From Neocallimastix lanati (nom. inval.) (lineage: Eukaryota > Neocallimastigomycota > Neocallimastigomycetes > Neocallimastigales > Neocallimastigaceae): a DNA stretch of 64,000 nucleotides. Positions 1 to 10,261 of this stretch are shown here, piece by piece. A program made the position numbers and the translations under genes. The notes under the pieces were generated by a model. That model ran no database searches. It saw only the letters and a program-made list of their open reading frames with translations, and was not told where the DNA came from. The DNA lies in contig JACVTC010000018.1 in the NCBI GenBank assembly GCA_016946835.1, positions 1,397,501 through 1,461,500 of the forward strand, written 5' to 3'. Each line of letters starts with the position of its first letter. Position 1 is the first letter of the stretch.

Positions 1-694
1 ATATAAAGGAAAAATACTTACATTATCAGAAGATATTTTTTTTCATAATTATAATTAATATGAAATAATAAAATATATATTAAAAAATAATAAATTAAAT
101 ATCAAATGATAACAATAATAAATAAATAAATAAATAAATAACTTTATAATAATTGAAGAATTATAATATAGAATTAAAAAAAAAAAAAATACCCAATTGT
201 AAATTTAATTTTTAATTATAAATAATATATTAATAAAATGAGATATTACTAATAATATTTGAAATCAATAATCATCATGATTATTTTTATTGTTTTAAAT
301 ATTATTTTATCTTATTTGAAAAATGAAAATTATTATTTCTATTTTAATAAATTATTAATATTATTTCAAAATAAAAAAAAAATTTAAAAATAATAGTTTT
401 TATAATCAATAAAATTATTTTTGGTAAAAAATAGATATATTGACAGCCTCTTAACAAAAAAAAAAAGGATTACTTAAATATAGAATCATGCAACAATACT
501 TCTGGCAGAATAAATTAGTTTTTGATTGAAGTAATTTTTTTTTTCAAGTTTTATAGTTTTTCATATGGAAATGATGAAATGATGATTGATATCATAACCA
601 AGAAATTTCTTTGAATTTTTTTTTTTTAAATTAAAGAGAATTTTAAAGATATTAAACATTGAAATGTGATCTTCCCTTTTGAAGCTTTAATCTT
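1..694. other. AT-rich stretch without a gene
   Basis: Almost pure A/T with homopolymer runs and short AAATA-type repeats. No frame carries recognisable protein sequence. It lies downstream of the minus-strand ankyrin relic that begins at 695. Confidence 0.6.
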
Positions 695-1305
695 CTAACT
701 TTTCTTTTTAATGTTTACTTTTGTTCTTTTATCACTTGGATAATATATTCCAAATTCATTTATTTTCAAAACAATATTATTTTTATTTGCATAATCCATT
801 AATAATTTAACTATTTCAATATTATCTTTTCTAGTAGCCTCGAGAAGTGGATAATTTACATATTTATAACCCTTTTCATTTATTTTTAAAACAATACTAT
901 TTTTATTGGCATAAACCATTAATAATTTAATTATTTCAATAATATTACGATAAGTTGCCTGGAGAAGCAGATAATTCCTATCTTTATCCTTTTCATTTAT
1001 ATTCAAAACAAAATCAATTTTATTTGAATAATAATTATTAAATTAATTATATCTATATTATTATTAGTAACGGTCCAGAGAAGTGGATAACTTCCATTAT
1101 TAATCTGTAAATTTATTATTAATTCAATATTATTTTTATTGGCATATTCAATTGGTAATTTTACTATATTAATATTATTATTATAAGTGGCTCGAGAAAC
1201 GGATAATCCCCAGTGTATAATTATTTCTATATCAATATTATTTTTATTAGCATAATGAAATAGTAATTTGACTATTTCAATATTATTCTTTAACCTAAAA
1301 AACAT
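695..1305 (-). pseudogene. ankyrin-repeat gene fragment, frameshifted
   Basis: Two minus-strand frames (1003-1305, then 695-1006) together encode about five ankyrin-type repeats with the local signature 'NNIEIVKLLMDYANKNN' followed by 'IVLKINEK' and 'YPLLEAT'. The frame changes near 1005, and no N-terminal region or start codon is visible upstream of 1305, so this is a truncated, frameshifted copy. The repeat consensus matches the 3144-4540 relic more closely than the ANK1-7 array. Ankyrin repeats generally mediate protein-protein contacts; no partner can be inferred. Confidence 0.75.
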
Positions 1306-1435
1306 AAAATGAACGTTTTAAATGTCAATTTTTAGAAGACCACATTATAAAAATTAAATCGAGAAGAATACATTAAAGACGGAGATAACATCAGAAAAAT
1401 TATTAAGAAAAATAAAGACAAACTTCAACAAATAA

Positions 1436-1600
1436 ATGAAGCACATTCAAATTGGACACGAAAGATTTTGTAGTACTTATGAAACACTAAAGAAAGCTTG
1501 TTATTGGAAAGATATTACTATTGATATTAGAAGATATATTCAAAATTGTGCTACTTATCAAATAGGTAAAAAAAAAAAAAAAAAAAAAATTCTAACCCTA
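1436..1600 (+). pseudogene. Ty3/gypsy integrase zinc-binding fragment
   Basis: The translation reads like the H2C2 zinc-binding domain at the start of a retroviral-type integrase: an HxxxGH start, then 'TYETLKKACYW', 'DIRRYIQNC' and a final 'CATYQ'. In the family the last motif is CxxC; here the second Cys is Tyr. The frame runs straight into an A-rich tract at 1567-1589 that encodes only Lys. No protease, RT or integrase core is attached. It is a short isolated relic, perhaps related to the Ty3 relic near 24.6-25.1 kb. Confidence 0.6.
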
Positions 1601-1664
1601 CATAGAAATATACAGCAAAATAATTTAAAGTATATTTCATTAAAAAATAAAATATAACTTTTAT

Positions 1665-1915
1665 TTATTAATTAATTAATTAATTAGTCTTTGTAACTTT
1701 TCTCTAACATAAAAGTTAACTTTTCTTTATTTACATTATTTCATTTCTGGATATTTAATTAATTTCATTGATTTTTTTTTTTTTTTTAGAATAATAAAGT
1801 TTTTAATAATAATATATTTTTAGAAATATAATATATTTTTATATATTATATATTATATTGTAATATAAAAAATATTATTATAATTTTAATTTGTTTAACG
1901 TAAATATTTATTGTA
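1665..1915 (+). repeat. dispersed AT-rich repeat, copy 1
   Basis: This segment shares ordered blocks with 53,238-53,430: 'attaattaattagtc', 'ttgtaactttt', 'ttatttacatt', 'aataatatattt', 'tattgtaatataaa' and 'ttaacgtaaa'. The match is collinear on the same strand, with small indels. There is no coding content. It could be an old LTR or MITE remnant; no terminal inverted repeat or target duplication is clear. Confidence 0.55.
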
Positions 1916-2388
1916 TATAACTCATGGTTATATTTAATTATTATAGTAAGTTATTATATAAATCTATTTCACACTAGATTTTTTAATATTGTGTTATTAT
2001 TTGAATGTATCTATTTCATGCTTGGAATCACCATTCATTTATATTGTATCTCTCTTAATACAATAGAGATATTAACTTTATTTGTATTAATTTATTTAGT
2101 ATGAGGTTTATGACCTTTATTCTCCCCCCATTAATAATTCTTTTTTATTATTTTACGCGTTTAATATGTTTAATTATGCGTTTTTTTTTTTTTTTTTTTT
2201 TAATATTATTTTTTATTTTTTATTTGGTTATGCAATAAATTTTACTTGAAATATTAAAATTTAAAATAGTGTTTTTATATTCCCGGGGGTAGTATTGGTT
2301 TTATAATAAGAATTTCTTTTGTGTTATCATTAGATTAGTTTCAAGTCAACATTCTAAGTTTATTTCTCATTATTTCACATATTATAAC

Positions 2389-2428
<40 letters not shown>

Positions 2429-2590
2429 TATTTAAAAATTAAAAAAAAAATAAAAAAAAAAAAAAAAAAAAAAAAATACATTTTTTATATATATAAAAAT
2501 GAAAAAAAAATTTTTGAAAATATATAAAATTAAAAAATTAAAAAAACAAAAAAAAATTTTTTCTTTAATTTTTTTTTTTTATGTTTCTAC

Positions 2591-2630
<40 letters not shown>

Positions 2631-3143
2631 TTATTTTCTCGTTTCTTTTTTCTCTACTTTTTTTTTTTTTTTTTTTTTTTTTATTATTATTTTTTTGTTT
2701 TTTGATGGTTGTGTTTTAAATAAATAAATATATAAAAAAATAAATATTTAAATAAATGTCATATAAGACTACATACTATTGAACTTTTTTAATGACGTAT
2801 TGTGTTATTATATGGTGTTTATTCTTGTATTTTTATTTTTATTTTTATTTTTTTTCATTATTATAATTATTATTCTTTTATTTAAAAAATAAATAATTTT
2901 TTAAATAAATTTCAAATCAACTTTGTTCATATGTATATATTTAGAATAAAAAAAAAAAAAAAAAAAAAAAGATAAATTTCAAATCTAGGATTTAGATGAT
3001 GAAAGGGACTTCCTTTTAACACTTTATATATATATTAGTCATAGTTGTTTATTATAGATATACTAGTAATTATAACGTTGTAGTAGTGGTAATATATGTT
3101 AGTTGTAACGATAATAGTTCTGATAGGAATCTTGATTGTAAAA
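1916..3143. other. Non-coding stretch with microsatellites and homopolymers
   Basis: Contains an (AAT)n tract around 2388-2429, a long A-run around 2448-2476, an (ATT)n tract around 2591-2631, T-runs around 2660-2685 and an A-run near 2950-2970. A start-to-stop frame at 2499-2705 encodes only Lys/Ile/Phe homopolymers and is not a gene. No recognisable gene is present. Confidence 0.6.
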
Positions 3144-4204
3144 TTAATTATAATAACTTTTAAGAAATGATATATTAAAATTTTCATATGACATTCCTAT
3201 ATCTTTATCGAAAATAATAATATTATTTTTATTTGCATAATCAATTAATAATTTAACCATTTCAATATTACCTTTATTAGTGGCCTGGAGTAGTGGATAA
3301 TCATCATGATTATCCCGTTCATTTATTTTTAAAACAATATTCTTTTTATTGGCGTAATCAATCAATAATTTAACTATCTCAATATTTTTATTATAAACGG
3401 CAGTGAAAAGTGAATAATTTTGCTGTTTATTCTTTTTATTTATAACTAAAATAATATTATTTTTATTGGCATAATCAATTAATAATTTAACTATTTCAAC
3501 ATTATCTTTATTAATGGCCCATAAAAATGGATAATTTCCATATTTATTATCATTTTCATTTATTTTTAAACCAATATTATTTTCATTGGCGTAGCCAATT
3601 AATAATTTAACTATTTCAACATTATTCCAAATAGTGGAATGAAGAAGTAGATAATACCTATCATTATCCTGTTCATATATATTTAAATTAATATTACTTT
3701 TATTGGCATAATCAATTAATAATTTAGCAATTTTAAAATAACCTTCATTAATGGCGAAGAAAAGTGGATAATTTTGCTGTTTATTCTTTATATTTATTTC
3801 TAAAATAATAATATTTTTATTGGCATAATTAATTAATAATTTAACTATTTCAACATTATCTTTGTTAATGGCCAAGAAAAGTGGATAATTCCCATCACTA
3901 TCCTCGGCATTTATTCTTAAAAAACTATTATTTTCAGTGGCATAGTCAATTAATAATTTTACTATTTTAATGTTATCTTTATAAATGGCACTTAAAAGTG
4001 GATAATTCCCATCGTTATTCGGTTCATTTATTTTCAAAACAATATTAATTTTATTGGCATAATCAATTAATAATTTAACCATTCCAATATTACCTTTATT
4101 AGTGGCCTGGAGTAGTGGATAATCACCATGATTATCCCGTTCATTTATTTTTAAAGTAATATTATTTTTAACTGCATAATCAATTAATAATTTAACTATT
4201 TCTA

Positions 4205-4244
<40 letters not shown>

Positions 4245-4540
4245 AATGGCAAACAAAAAAGAATAATCTCCATTTTCATTCTTTTTATTTATATTTAAAA
4301 CAATATTATTTTTGTTGGCAAATCAATTATTAATTTAACTATTTTAATATTATCTTTAAAAGTGACACCGAGAAGTGCATAATTTCCATTAATATACTTT
4401 TCATTTATTTTCAAACCAATATAATTTTTATTGGCATAATCAATTTTTAATTTTACAATTTCAATATTTTCATTTTAATATGGTTTTCAAAAAGATCTTC
4501 AATTTTATCACTACTTGGTACGATAGATGGCTCATTTATT
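3144..4540 (-). pseudogene. ankyrin-repeat protein gene with a frameshift near its 5' end
   Basis: A long minus-strand frame (3144 to about 4316) encodes roughly nine tandem ankyrin-type repeats with a 38-39 residue period ('YPLLxAINKDNVEIVKLLIDYANKNN' pattern, split here by variable positions). The apparent Met at 4256 is internal: ankyrin-like residues continue in frame upstream. A 1-bp deletion near 4318-4320 ('ttggcaaatc' against 'ttggcataatc' elsewhere) breaks the frame, after which two more repeats and an N-terminal segment ('EPSIVPSSDKIEDLFENH') follow to about 4540. The (ATT)n tract at 4207-4242 lies in frame and encodes about 12 Asn. The frameshift could be real or a sequencing indel. 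Confidence 0.75.
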
Positions 4541-6202
4541 TTTTTATAACAATTAAATAAATGCATATCAAATAAATTGTAAAATATTTTTTCTAATTAT
4601 ACTTTTAAATCTATAAATTCAACATATACTGTCTTAAATTCTGATATTTAAGGATTATAATGAGTAATATTTATATGAGAATTTAATAATTTAATTAAAA
4701 TACAATTATAAATTTTTTTTATAAATGAGTATTTAAAATTTATTAATATATAATATATAATTTATCAAAATAATAAAAATTATAATTACAATGAAAAATA
4801 AATAAAATCAATAAAAACAAAATCAAAAATAAAATTATTTTTTTTGTTTTTTTTTGTTTTTTTGTTTCTGTTTTTTATAATTAAATAAATAAATTTAAAT
4901 TTAAAATTAAAAAAAAAAAAAAAAAAAAAAATTAAAATATTTTTAATAATTAAAATAAGGGATTTTAAGTTGAGAATAATTAAATGGGAGAGTTGCATTT
5001 CCCCAAATTGCATTTTGGCAGGTTGCATTTCGACAAGTGGAGTATTGATATAAATAAATGAATAAATAAATAAATATTAATTCAAAATAATTTTTTTTAA
5101 AATTGTTTTTATACGATATTAATATTTTATTTATTGATTTATTTATTTATTTAATAATTTTCAATTTGGCGAAATGCCACATTTTTTTAATACGCCACAT
5201 GCTTTTAAAAAAATTGGCGAAATGCCCCACACCCTAATTAAATTTTTAATAAAAATGGGTAAAAAAGAAAAAATTTTGTCTTATTCAACAATATTTTGTT
5301 AAAATGATTTTTTCATGGCCATCAAAAATTTAATGTATTTCTCAAACATATATTAATTAAATATAATTAAAAATGACAACAAAAAATTGTGGAGTGTGCA
5401 TATCGAAAATTTTTATTACAAAAATTTGTATTTTGTTGTATGGCTTAAATATTTTTAATTTTAAGACACTTAATATTATTAAAATTTTAATGAATAATAA
5501 TTAATTAATTAAATAAATAAAATTACAATTCTCAAACACGTAATCTTACTTGGGGCGTATATATAATTGTATCATAATTTTGTATCTATTTTCTACAATT
5601 TTTAAAAAGCCATATATTTTCAATATGGCGTGAATAATAATTGTGGTGATATTTTATGACGTAAATTTATAAGCCACCAAGAATTTGGCAAAATTCAACT
5701 GGACGAAAATCAACTTTTGGCGAAATATAGCACTTCAATAAATAATTATAAGGTTAGGTATTTCTATTTAACATTAAAAAATAAAATAAAAATAAAATAA
5801 AAATAAATAAACATTTCATTTTTTAATGCTTAAAAAATAAAAAAAAAAAAATAAGAAATAAGAAAACTTTTTTTTTTAAGCATTAAAAAATAAAATAAAA
5901 ATAATAAGAAAACTTTTTTTTTAAATATTAAAAAATAAAATAAAAATAAATAAAAATTTATTTTTTAAGCATTAAAAAATAAAAAAAAAAAAAAAATAAA
6001 AAAAAATAAAAAATAAAAATAAATAAATAAAATAGTAAATTAAGAAATAATAAATAATTAATAATTAAATAATTATTTAAATAATTACATAATTAATTAT
6101 AAAAAGGTTTATTATTTTAAATATTAAAAAAAAAAAAAAAAAGTTTCAAAGCATTTAAAAGTATATTTATTAAAATATTTTCTTGAAAAATTTTAATTAT
6201 CA
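4541..6202. other. Non-coding stretch
   Basis: A/T homopolymers and AAATA repeats, except for the short GC-richer motif cluster at about 4990-5240 listed separately. From 5760 to 6180 there are repeated blocks of 'attaaaaaataaaataaaaata'-type sequence without coding potential. The start-to-stop frame at 4786-5028 is low-complexity Phe/Ile/Lys and is not counted as a gene. Confidence 0.6.
4993..5232. repeat. cluster of short GC-richer motif TTGGCGAAATGC in both orientations
   Basis: 'TTTGGCGAAATGCCAC' occurs at about 5164-5179 and 'TTGGCGAAATGCCCCAC' at about 5214-5230. Reverse-complement variants ('GTTGCATTTCGACAAG' and 'GTTGCATTTCCCCAAA') lie at about 4992-5040. A weaker copy is at about 5716. 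These are the only GC-bearing words in the region. Function unknown; possibly ends of an old inverted-repeat element. Confidence 0.45.
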
Positions 6203-7605
6203 ATGGAAGACAATATAGAAATTGAAATAAGTGAAACAAATCGAGGAAATGAACAAATTATTGTTAATAAAAAATACAAATTTAATTTTTCATTTCAAAG
6301 GAAAGATAAATCAAAAGTTTATAGATGCACTGAATATAATACTTTAAATAAATGTAAATCTTTAATTATTTTAAATGATAAAAAGGAGGTTTTAAAATAT
6401 GAAAGGTTACATAACCATCTCGAAAAAGAAATTTATGTGTCTATATCAGTAGCATAACATAAAATTAAGGAAGAAATTAAGAAAAATTCAATTCCTATGG
6501 ATATAAAACCTAAACATATATTTAATGCCGTTTCTCAAGAAATGGGATTTATATGTCCCGAATATAGTACGATTAGATCCTAAATAATAATAAGAAATAT
6601 AAATAAACAATTTCCTCCAAACATAAAAAGTTTTGATGATATTCCCATTGAATCAAAATATTATAAAACGAAAAGAAATGAAAATTTTATGATATTTAAA
6701 AATACTGATCTAATAATATTTCAATCACCATTCCAAGCATATTTATTTTCGAATTATCATAAAAATATATTTGCGGACGGTACATTTTATGCAGCACCGA
6801 AATTTAGTTATCAGTTATTTATAACAAGAACTTATTTTCCATTTCTATATTAAAAACAATCTACATATGAAACATTATTTAAAGAAATAAAAAAAATGCA
6901 AATAAATTTAGGAGTAATACGTAAATTACTACAATTAATTTTCATTGTGATTTTAAACAAGGTATATTTAATGCCTCAAAAAAAGTTTTTCCCAATGTAA
7001 ATATTAAATATTGTGTTTGGCATTACAAAAGATCATTAGAAAAACAAAAAAAAATATTATGTTATCATAAAGTGAAGAATAATAATGATGTATATATTTA
7101 TTATAAAGCTATTTCGAACTTACCGTTTATAAACCCTAACTATATATTTGATATTTATATTATAATAAAAAGAATTTGTCAAAAAAAAAAAGTATAATAA
7201 TTTTCTTCAATTTTTAGAACATTTTAATAAAAATTATTTACTTAAGTATAATGTTAATAATTAGAATTATTATGAAAATATAGAGCATTTAACAAACAAT
7301 GCATCAGAATTTTATAATAGCTACTTAAATAATATATTTCCAAATAAATCTTTATTTTATAAATTAATATATATATTAAAAGAAGAAGAAAATTGATCTT
7401 ATAATGATTATCAAAAGAGAACTAAAGGAACTTGGAAAAAAAAGCAAAAAATATTTAGCGCAACTGATGAAATTAAAATTTTAATTGAAAATTACAAAAG
7501 TAAGGAAATAAATTTATTTTATAATGGATGCAACAGAAATGAATTAGTTAAATTATGGAAAGATTGTTTAATTGATTTAAACGATATAAATATTAATTTA
7601 AAATA
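6203..7605 (+). pseudogene. MULE-type transposase with FLYWCH zinc finger, decayed
   Basis: The first 85 codons are open and encode a FLYWCH-like finger: a 'KYKFNF' strand, then Cys-x8-Cys spacing ('YRCTEYNTLNKC') and a terminal 'HNH'. Beyond the stop at 6455 the same family continues through frames broken by stops and frameshifts: 'FADGTFYAAPKFSYQ' near 6770-6815 is the core motif of MULE transposases (the D of ADGTF is one acidic catalytic residue), followed by 'LPFINPNYIFDIY' and 'NNASE'. The end is at a stop about 7605. In the family the protein cuts and pastes DNA at terminal inverted repeats; this copy cannot be functional. A second relic of the same family lies at 62.1-63.35 kb on the minus strand. 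Confidence 0.8.
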
Positions 7606-8418
7606 AATAATCTTAATTTAAAAAATGCTAGAAAAATACAAATTTATTTACCTATTGTGTTTATTTAATAATCTTAATAGAAATTATCTTTTAGTTATTT
7701 TTATTAAGTAATTTATAACTAAAACCGATTTATTTGATACTAGTTAAAATTTTATTAATATTAATATCAATATTATATAATTAAAAATTTTATTAATATC
7801 AATATACTTTTCAAAATTAATTATATTATTAAAAATATTAAATTCAATAAAAGATTTTTATTATTTTATTAAAATTCTAATTGTTATTATTATATTTTAA
7901 TAATAATTGATTCATATTGATCAAACATTATAAATATTACTACGCAAATAATTAATTATTTTAATAGGATCAATTATTCAACTTTTAATTTTTAATTCTT
8001 ATATTATTTAAATTAATATATATATTTCGTTTATGAAAATATGAATTATAAATAATTAAAATTATTTACTTTTCATTTAATTTTTTTATTTAGTATTTGT
8101 TTATTTTTTTTATAATAAAATATAATAATTAAAAGACAAACGGTATTATAACTAAAATTTTTTTTTTTTAGAAAAATAAATGAAAAAAATTAAAATATAT
8201 GATTCCTATATATATAAAATAATTATTATATATTTTTTTTTATTTTATTTTATTTTATTTTATATTTATTTCACCTATATACTTTATTATTTAATATTTT
8301 TATATATGTTAAACTTATATATATTTATATGGTTTATTATATTATCTTAATTTTTAAAAAAATAATATTTAGTTTAATAATAAATTTAAAATTAATCTAT
8401 AAAAAATCAATTTTTTAT
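7606..8418. other. Non-coding A/T stretch
   Basis: Nothing but A/T-rich sequence with short repeats ('attttattttattttatt' near 8240). No gene or structured element seen. Confidence 0.6.
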
Positions 8419-8643
8419 TTATTTAACCACACCAACACCAGCCATATTCAGTAAGACAGTATTACTATTTTTTATAATACCATAACCTTTACATATATAT
8501 GTATTTTTGCAATCTCTAGAATTAAGGTTTGACCAGCTATATATTTGAATATATAGCTGGTCAAACCAATTTTATTCCACAAACGTAAGTAATGCATGCA
8601 GTGCATTAGCAATTAATAAAGCAGTTAATAATTTTTTAAACAT
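8419..8643 (-). pseudogene. small secreted-peptide-like gene with one in-frame stop
   Basis: Reading the minus strand from ATG at 8643, the peptide opens with 'MFKKLLTALLIANALHALL', a textbook signal-peptide shape (basic n-region, Leu/Ala core, AxA-like end). One TAA stop occurs at codon 24 (8572-8574), but the same frame continues for 50 codons to a TAA at 8419-8421, including a two-Cys segment 'SRDCKNTYICKGYG'. The part just after the stop is encoded by a 42-bp palindrome, which may be an insertion that broke the gene. It is one of the few GC-bearing places in this region, which supports former coding. Family not recognised; it resembles a short secreted Cys-containing peptide only in outline. 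Confidence 0.5.
8526..8567. repeat. 42-bp near-perfect palindrome (20-bp arms, 2-nt centre)
   Basis: The arms start 'GGTTTGACCAGCTATA' and mirror exactly as '...TATAGCTGGTCAAACC'. All 20 positions of each arm pair, leaving only 'TG' unpaired at the centre. It lies inside the small secreted-peptide relic. It could be a foldback insertion, a transposon footprint or a binding site. Confidence 0.85.
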
Positions 8644-8996
8644 TTTAATTTATAAAATTAATACTTTAATATAATATTATAAAAAATACTAATTATAAAA
8701 CTATTTATATATTTATTTTTTTTTAATTATTCAATTATGCAATTACGTATGTAATTCTGTTGATAATATAAACACGGTATTAATAATAATTAATAATATT
8801 TAAAATAAAATAAAAAAAATATAATAATTATTTTATATATACAGTAATTATATATATATATATTTTTTTTATTTAATTTTCTAAAAAAAATTTTTTTAGT
8901 CATAATAAACGTTTGTCTTAAATATTTTATTTATTTAAATAAAATAAATAAAATTTTATATTTTATTATTAAATTAATTAAATAATAAAATAAAAT
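8644..8996. other. Non-coding A/T stretch, possible promoter side of the small peptide relic
   Basis: A/T-rich with (AT)n near 8850-8865. No gene or recognisable regulatory motif identified. Confidence 0.5.
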
Positions 8997-9264
8997 TGTG
9001 AAAAACAAATTTATAAATCTAAGACAAACACTGTATTAATAAAAACAATATAACAAAGTATTTTATGTTATGAGTAATATTATAAAATGTTTATTAATAA
9101 TTTTATTACAAGGATATATATATTTTTCTAAGAGATATTTTACATTAAATTTATTTCATATTTTTATATCTTAGTTAACATTATTTAATTTACTTAGAGA
9201 TTAATTATTGGTTGATATAAATTAATAATATAAATAATTGTATGTAACGATTTTGTCTCTAACA
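8997..9264 (-). mobile_element. copia family A 3' LTR (268 bp)
   Basis: In the minus orientation it begins TGTTAGAGAC at 9264 and ends TTTTTCACA at 8997, matching the LTR copies at 22,172-22,440 and 36,797-37,033 along its length. It follows directly after a purine tract (9265-9273 reads GTGGGGGAA on the minus strand) and the RNase H end of the same element, so it is the 3' LTR. Confidence 0.85.
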
Positions 9265-9273
9265 TTCCCCCAC
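9265..9273 (-). promoter_or_regulatory. polypurine tract of copia A
   Basis: GTGGGGGAA on the minus strand sits immediately before the LTR's TGTTAG. In LTR retrotransposons this is where plus-strand DNA synthesis is primed. Copia C has a comparable AGAGGGGAA in the same position. Confidence 0.75.
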
Positions 9274-9332
9274 AATTATAACTTATTTTTTAAGGTTATA
9301 ATTGATTTTTTTTTTTTTTTTTAAAATTTAAA

Positions 9333-10254
9333 TTAATAAATTTTCAAGTCCATTGGCTGTGTTAATAATGAATTTCTAAATTTATCCATGGAAGATCCGT
9401 TTAGATATTTCGTAAAACTATCTATTAAATTGTTTTGAGATTTTACATATTTTAATATTATTTTATTGTTCTTTACTAATTCTCTTACATAGTGCAATCT
9501 TATGTCCATATGTTTTGTTCTTGGATTAATCGTTTGGTTTTTTGCTTTATAGATTGCAGCTTTATTGTCTATGTTGACTTCAATACCACTAATGTTGGAT
9601 TTTAATTCCTTCAATAAGTTTATGTACCACATGCAATGTTTGCTATATTCGCTAAGACTATAGTATTCGGCCTCAGCTGTGGAAGTCGATACACAATGCT
9701 GTAGTTTTGAACACCAACTAGTAGGTGAATCTTCTATTGTAATTACAAATCCTGTAGTCGATCTTCTTGTTTTTGTGTCCCCAGCGTAGTCTGCATCTAC
9801 GAAAGCTTTGACGTTGGAGTTTCTTGATATGTTTATACCATATTTTATCGATCCCTTTAAATATTTTAATATTCTTTTTAAATTTTCCCAATCTTCCAAG
9901 TTGGGTTCTTTTGATTTTTGTGCCGCTTTAGATACTGCATATAATATATCGGGTCTAGTACAGATACCTAAGTATAATAAGCTTCCAACAGCGCTTCTAT
10001 AAGTAGTTTCATTCATTTTCGTTTTTCTTAATTCTTCGTTTTCATTTGGTGTTATATTAGGAATAGGAGTAGCACCTGATAATCCATATTTGATAATTAT
10101 ATCGTTTATGTATCTTTCTTGATTTAAGAAATAACCGTTTTTATGCTTTATAAATTTTATTCCTATTATGAAATTGACTTCACCAATTTCTTTTATTTTG
10201 AATTTATTTTTTATAATAATTTTGATTTGATCTACTTTTGCTTTGTTAGATATT
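9333..10254 (-). pseudogene. copia family A pol, RT C-terminus and RNase H only
   Basis: The minus-strand frame 9333-10016 encodes the end of a Ty1/copia polyprotein: 'SAVGSLLYLGICTRPDI' (RT/RNase H linker), 'AFVDADYAGDTKTRRST', 'SWCSKLQHCVSTSTAEAEYY' (RNase H acidic residues) and 'NPRTKHMDIRLHYVRELV'. RT C-terminal sequence continues upstream to about 10,254, where homology stops abruptly and the element is truncated; gag, protease, integrase and most of RT are gone. It is nearly identical in protein to 36,120-36,816. Relative to that copy it keeps an undamaged 3' UTR, PPT and LTR. Confidence 0.85.
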
Positions 10255-10261
10255 AATTAAA

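Noticed and set aside
2499-2705. 68-codon plus-strand frame
   Set aside because: Only Lys, Ile and Phe homopolymers from A-, ATT- and T-runs. The same applies to 4,786-5,028, 22,508-22,726 and 39,051-39,302.
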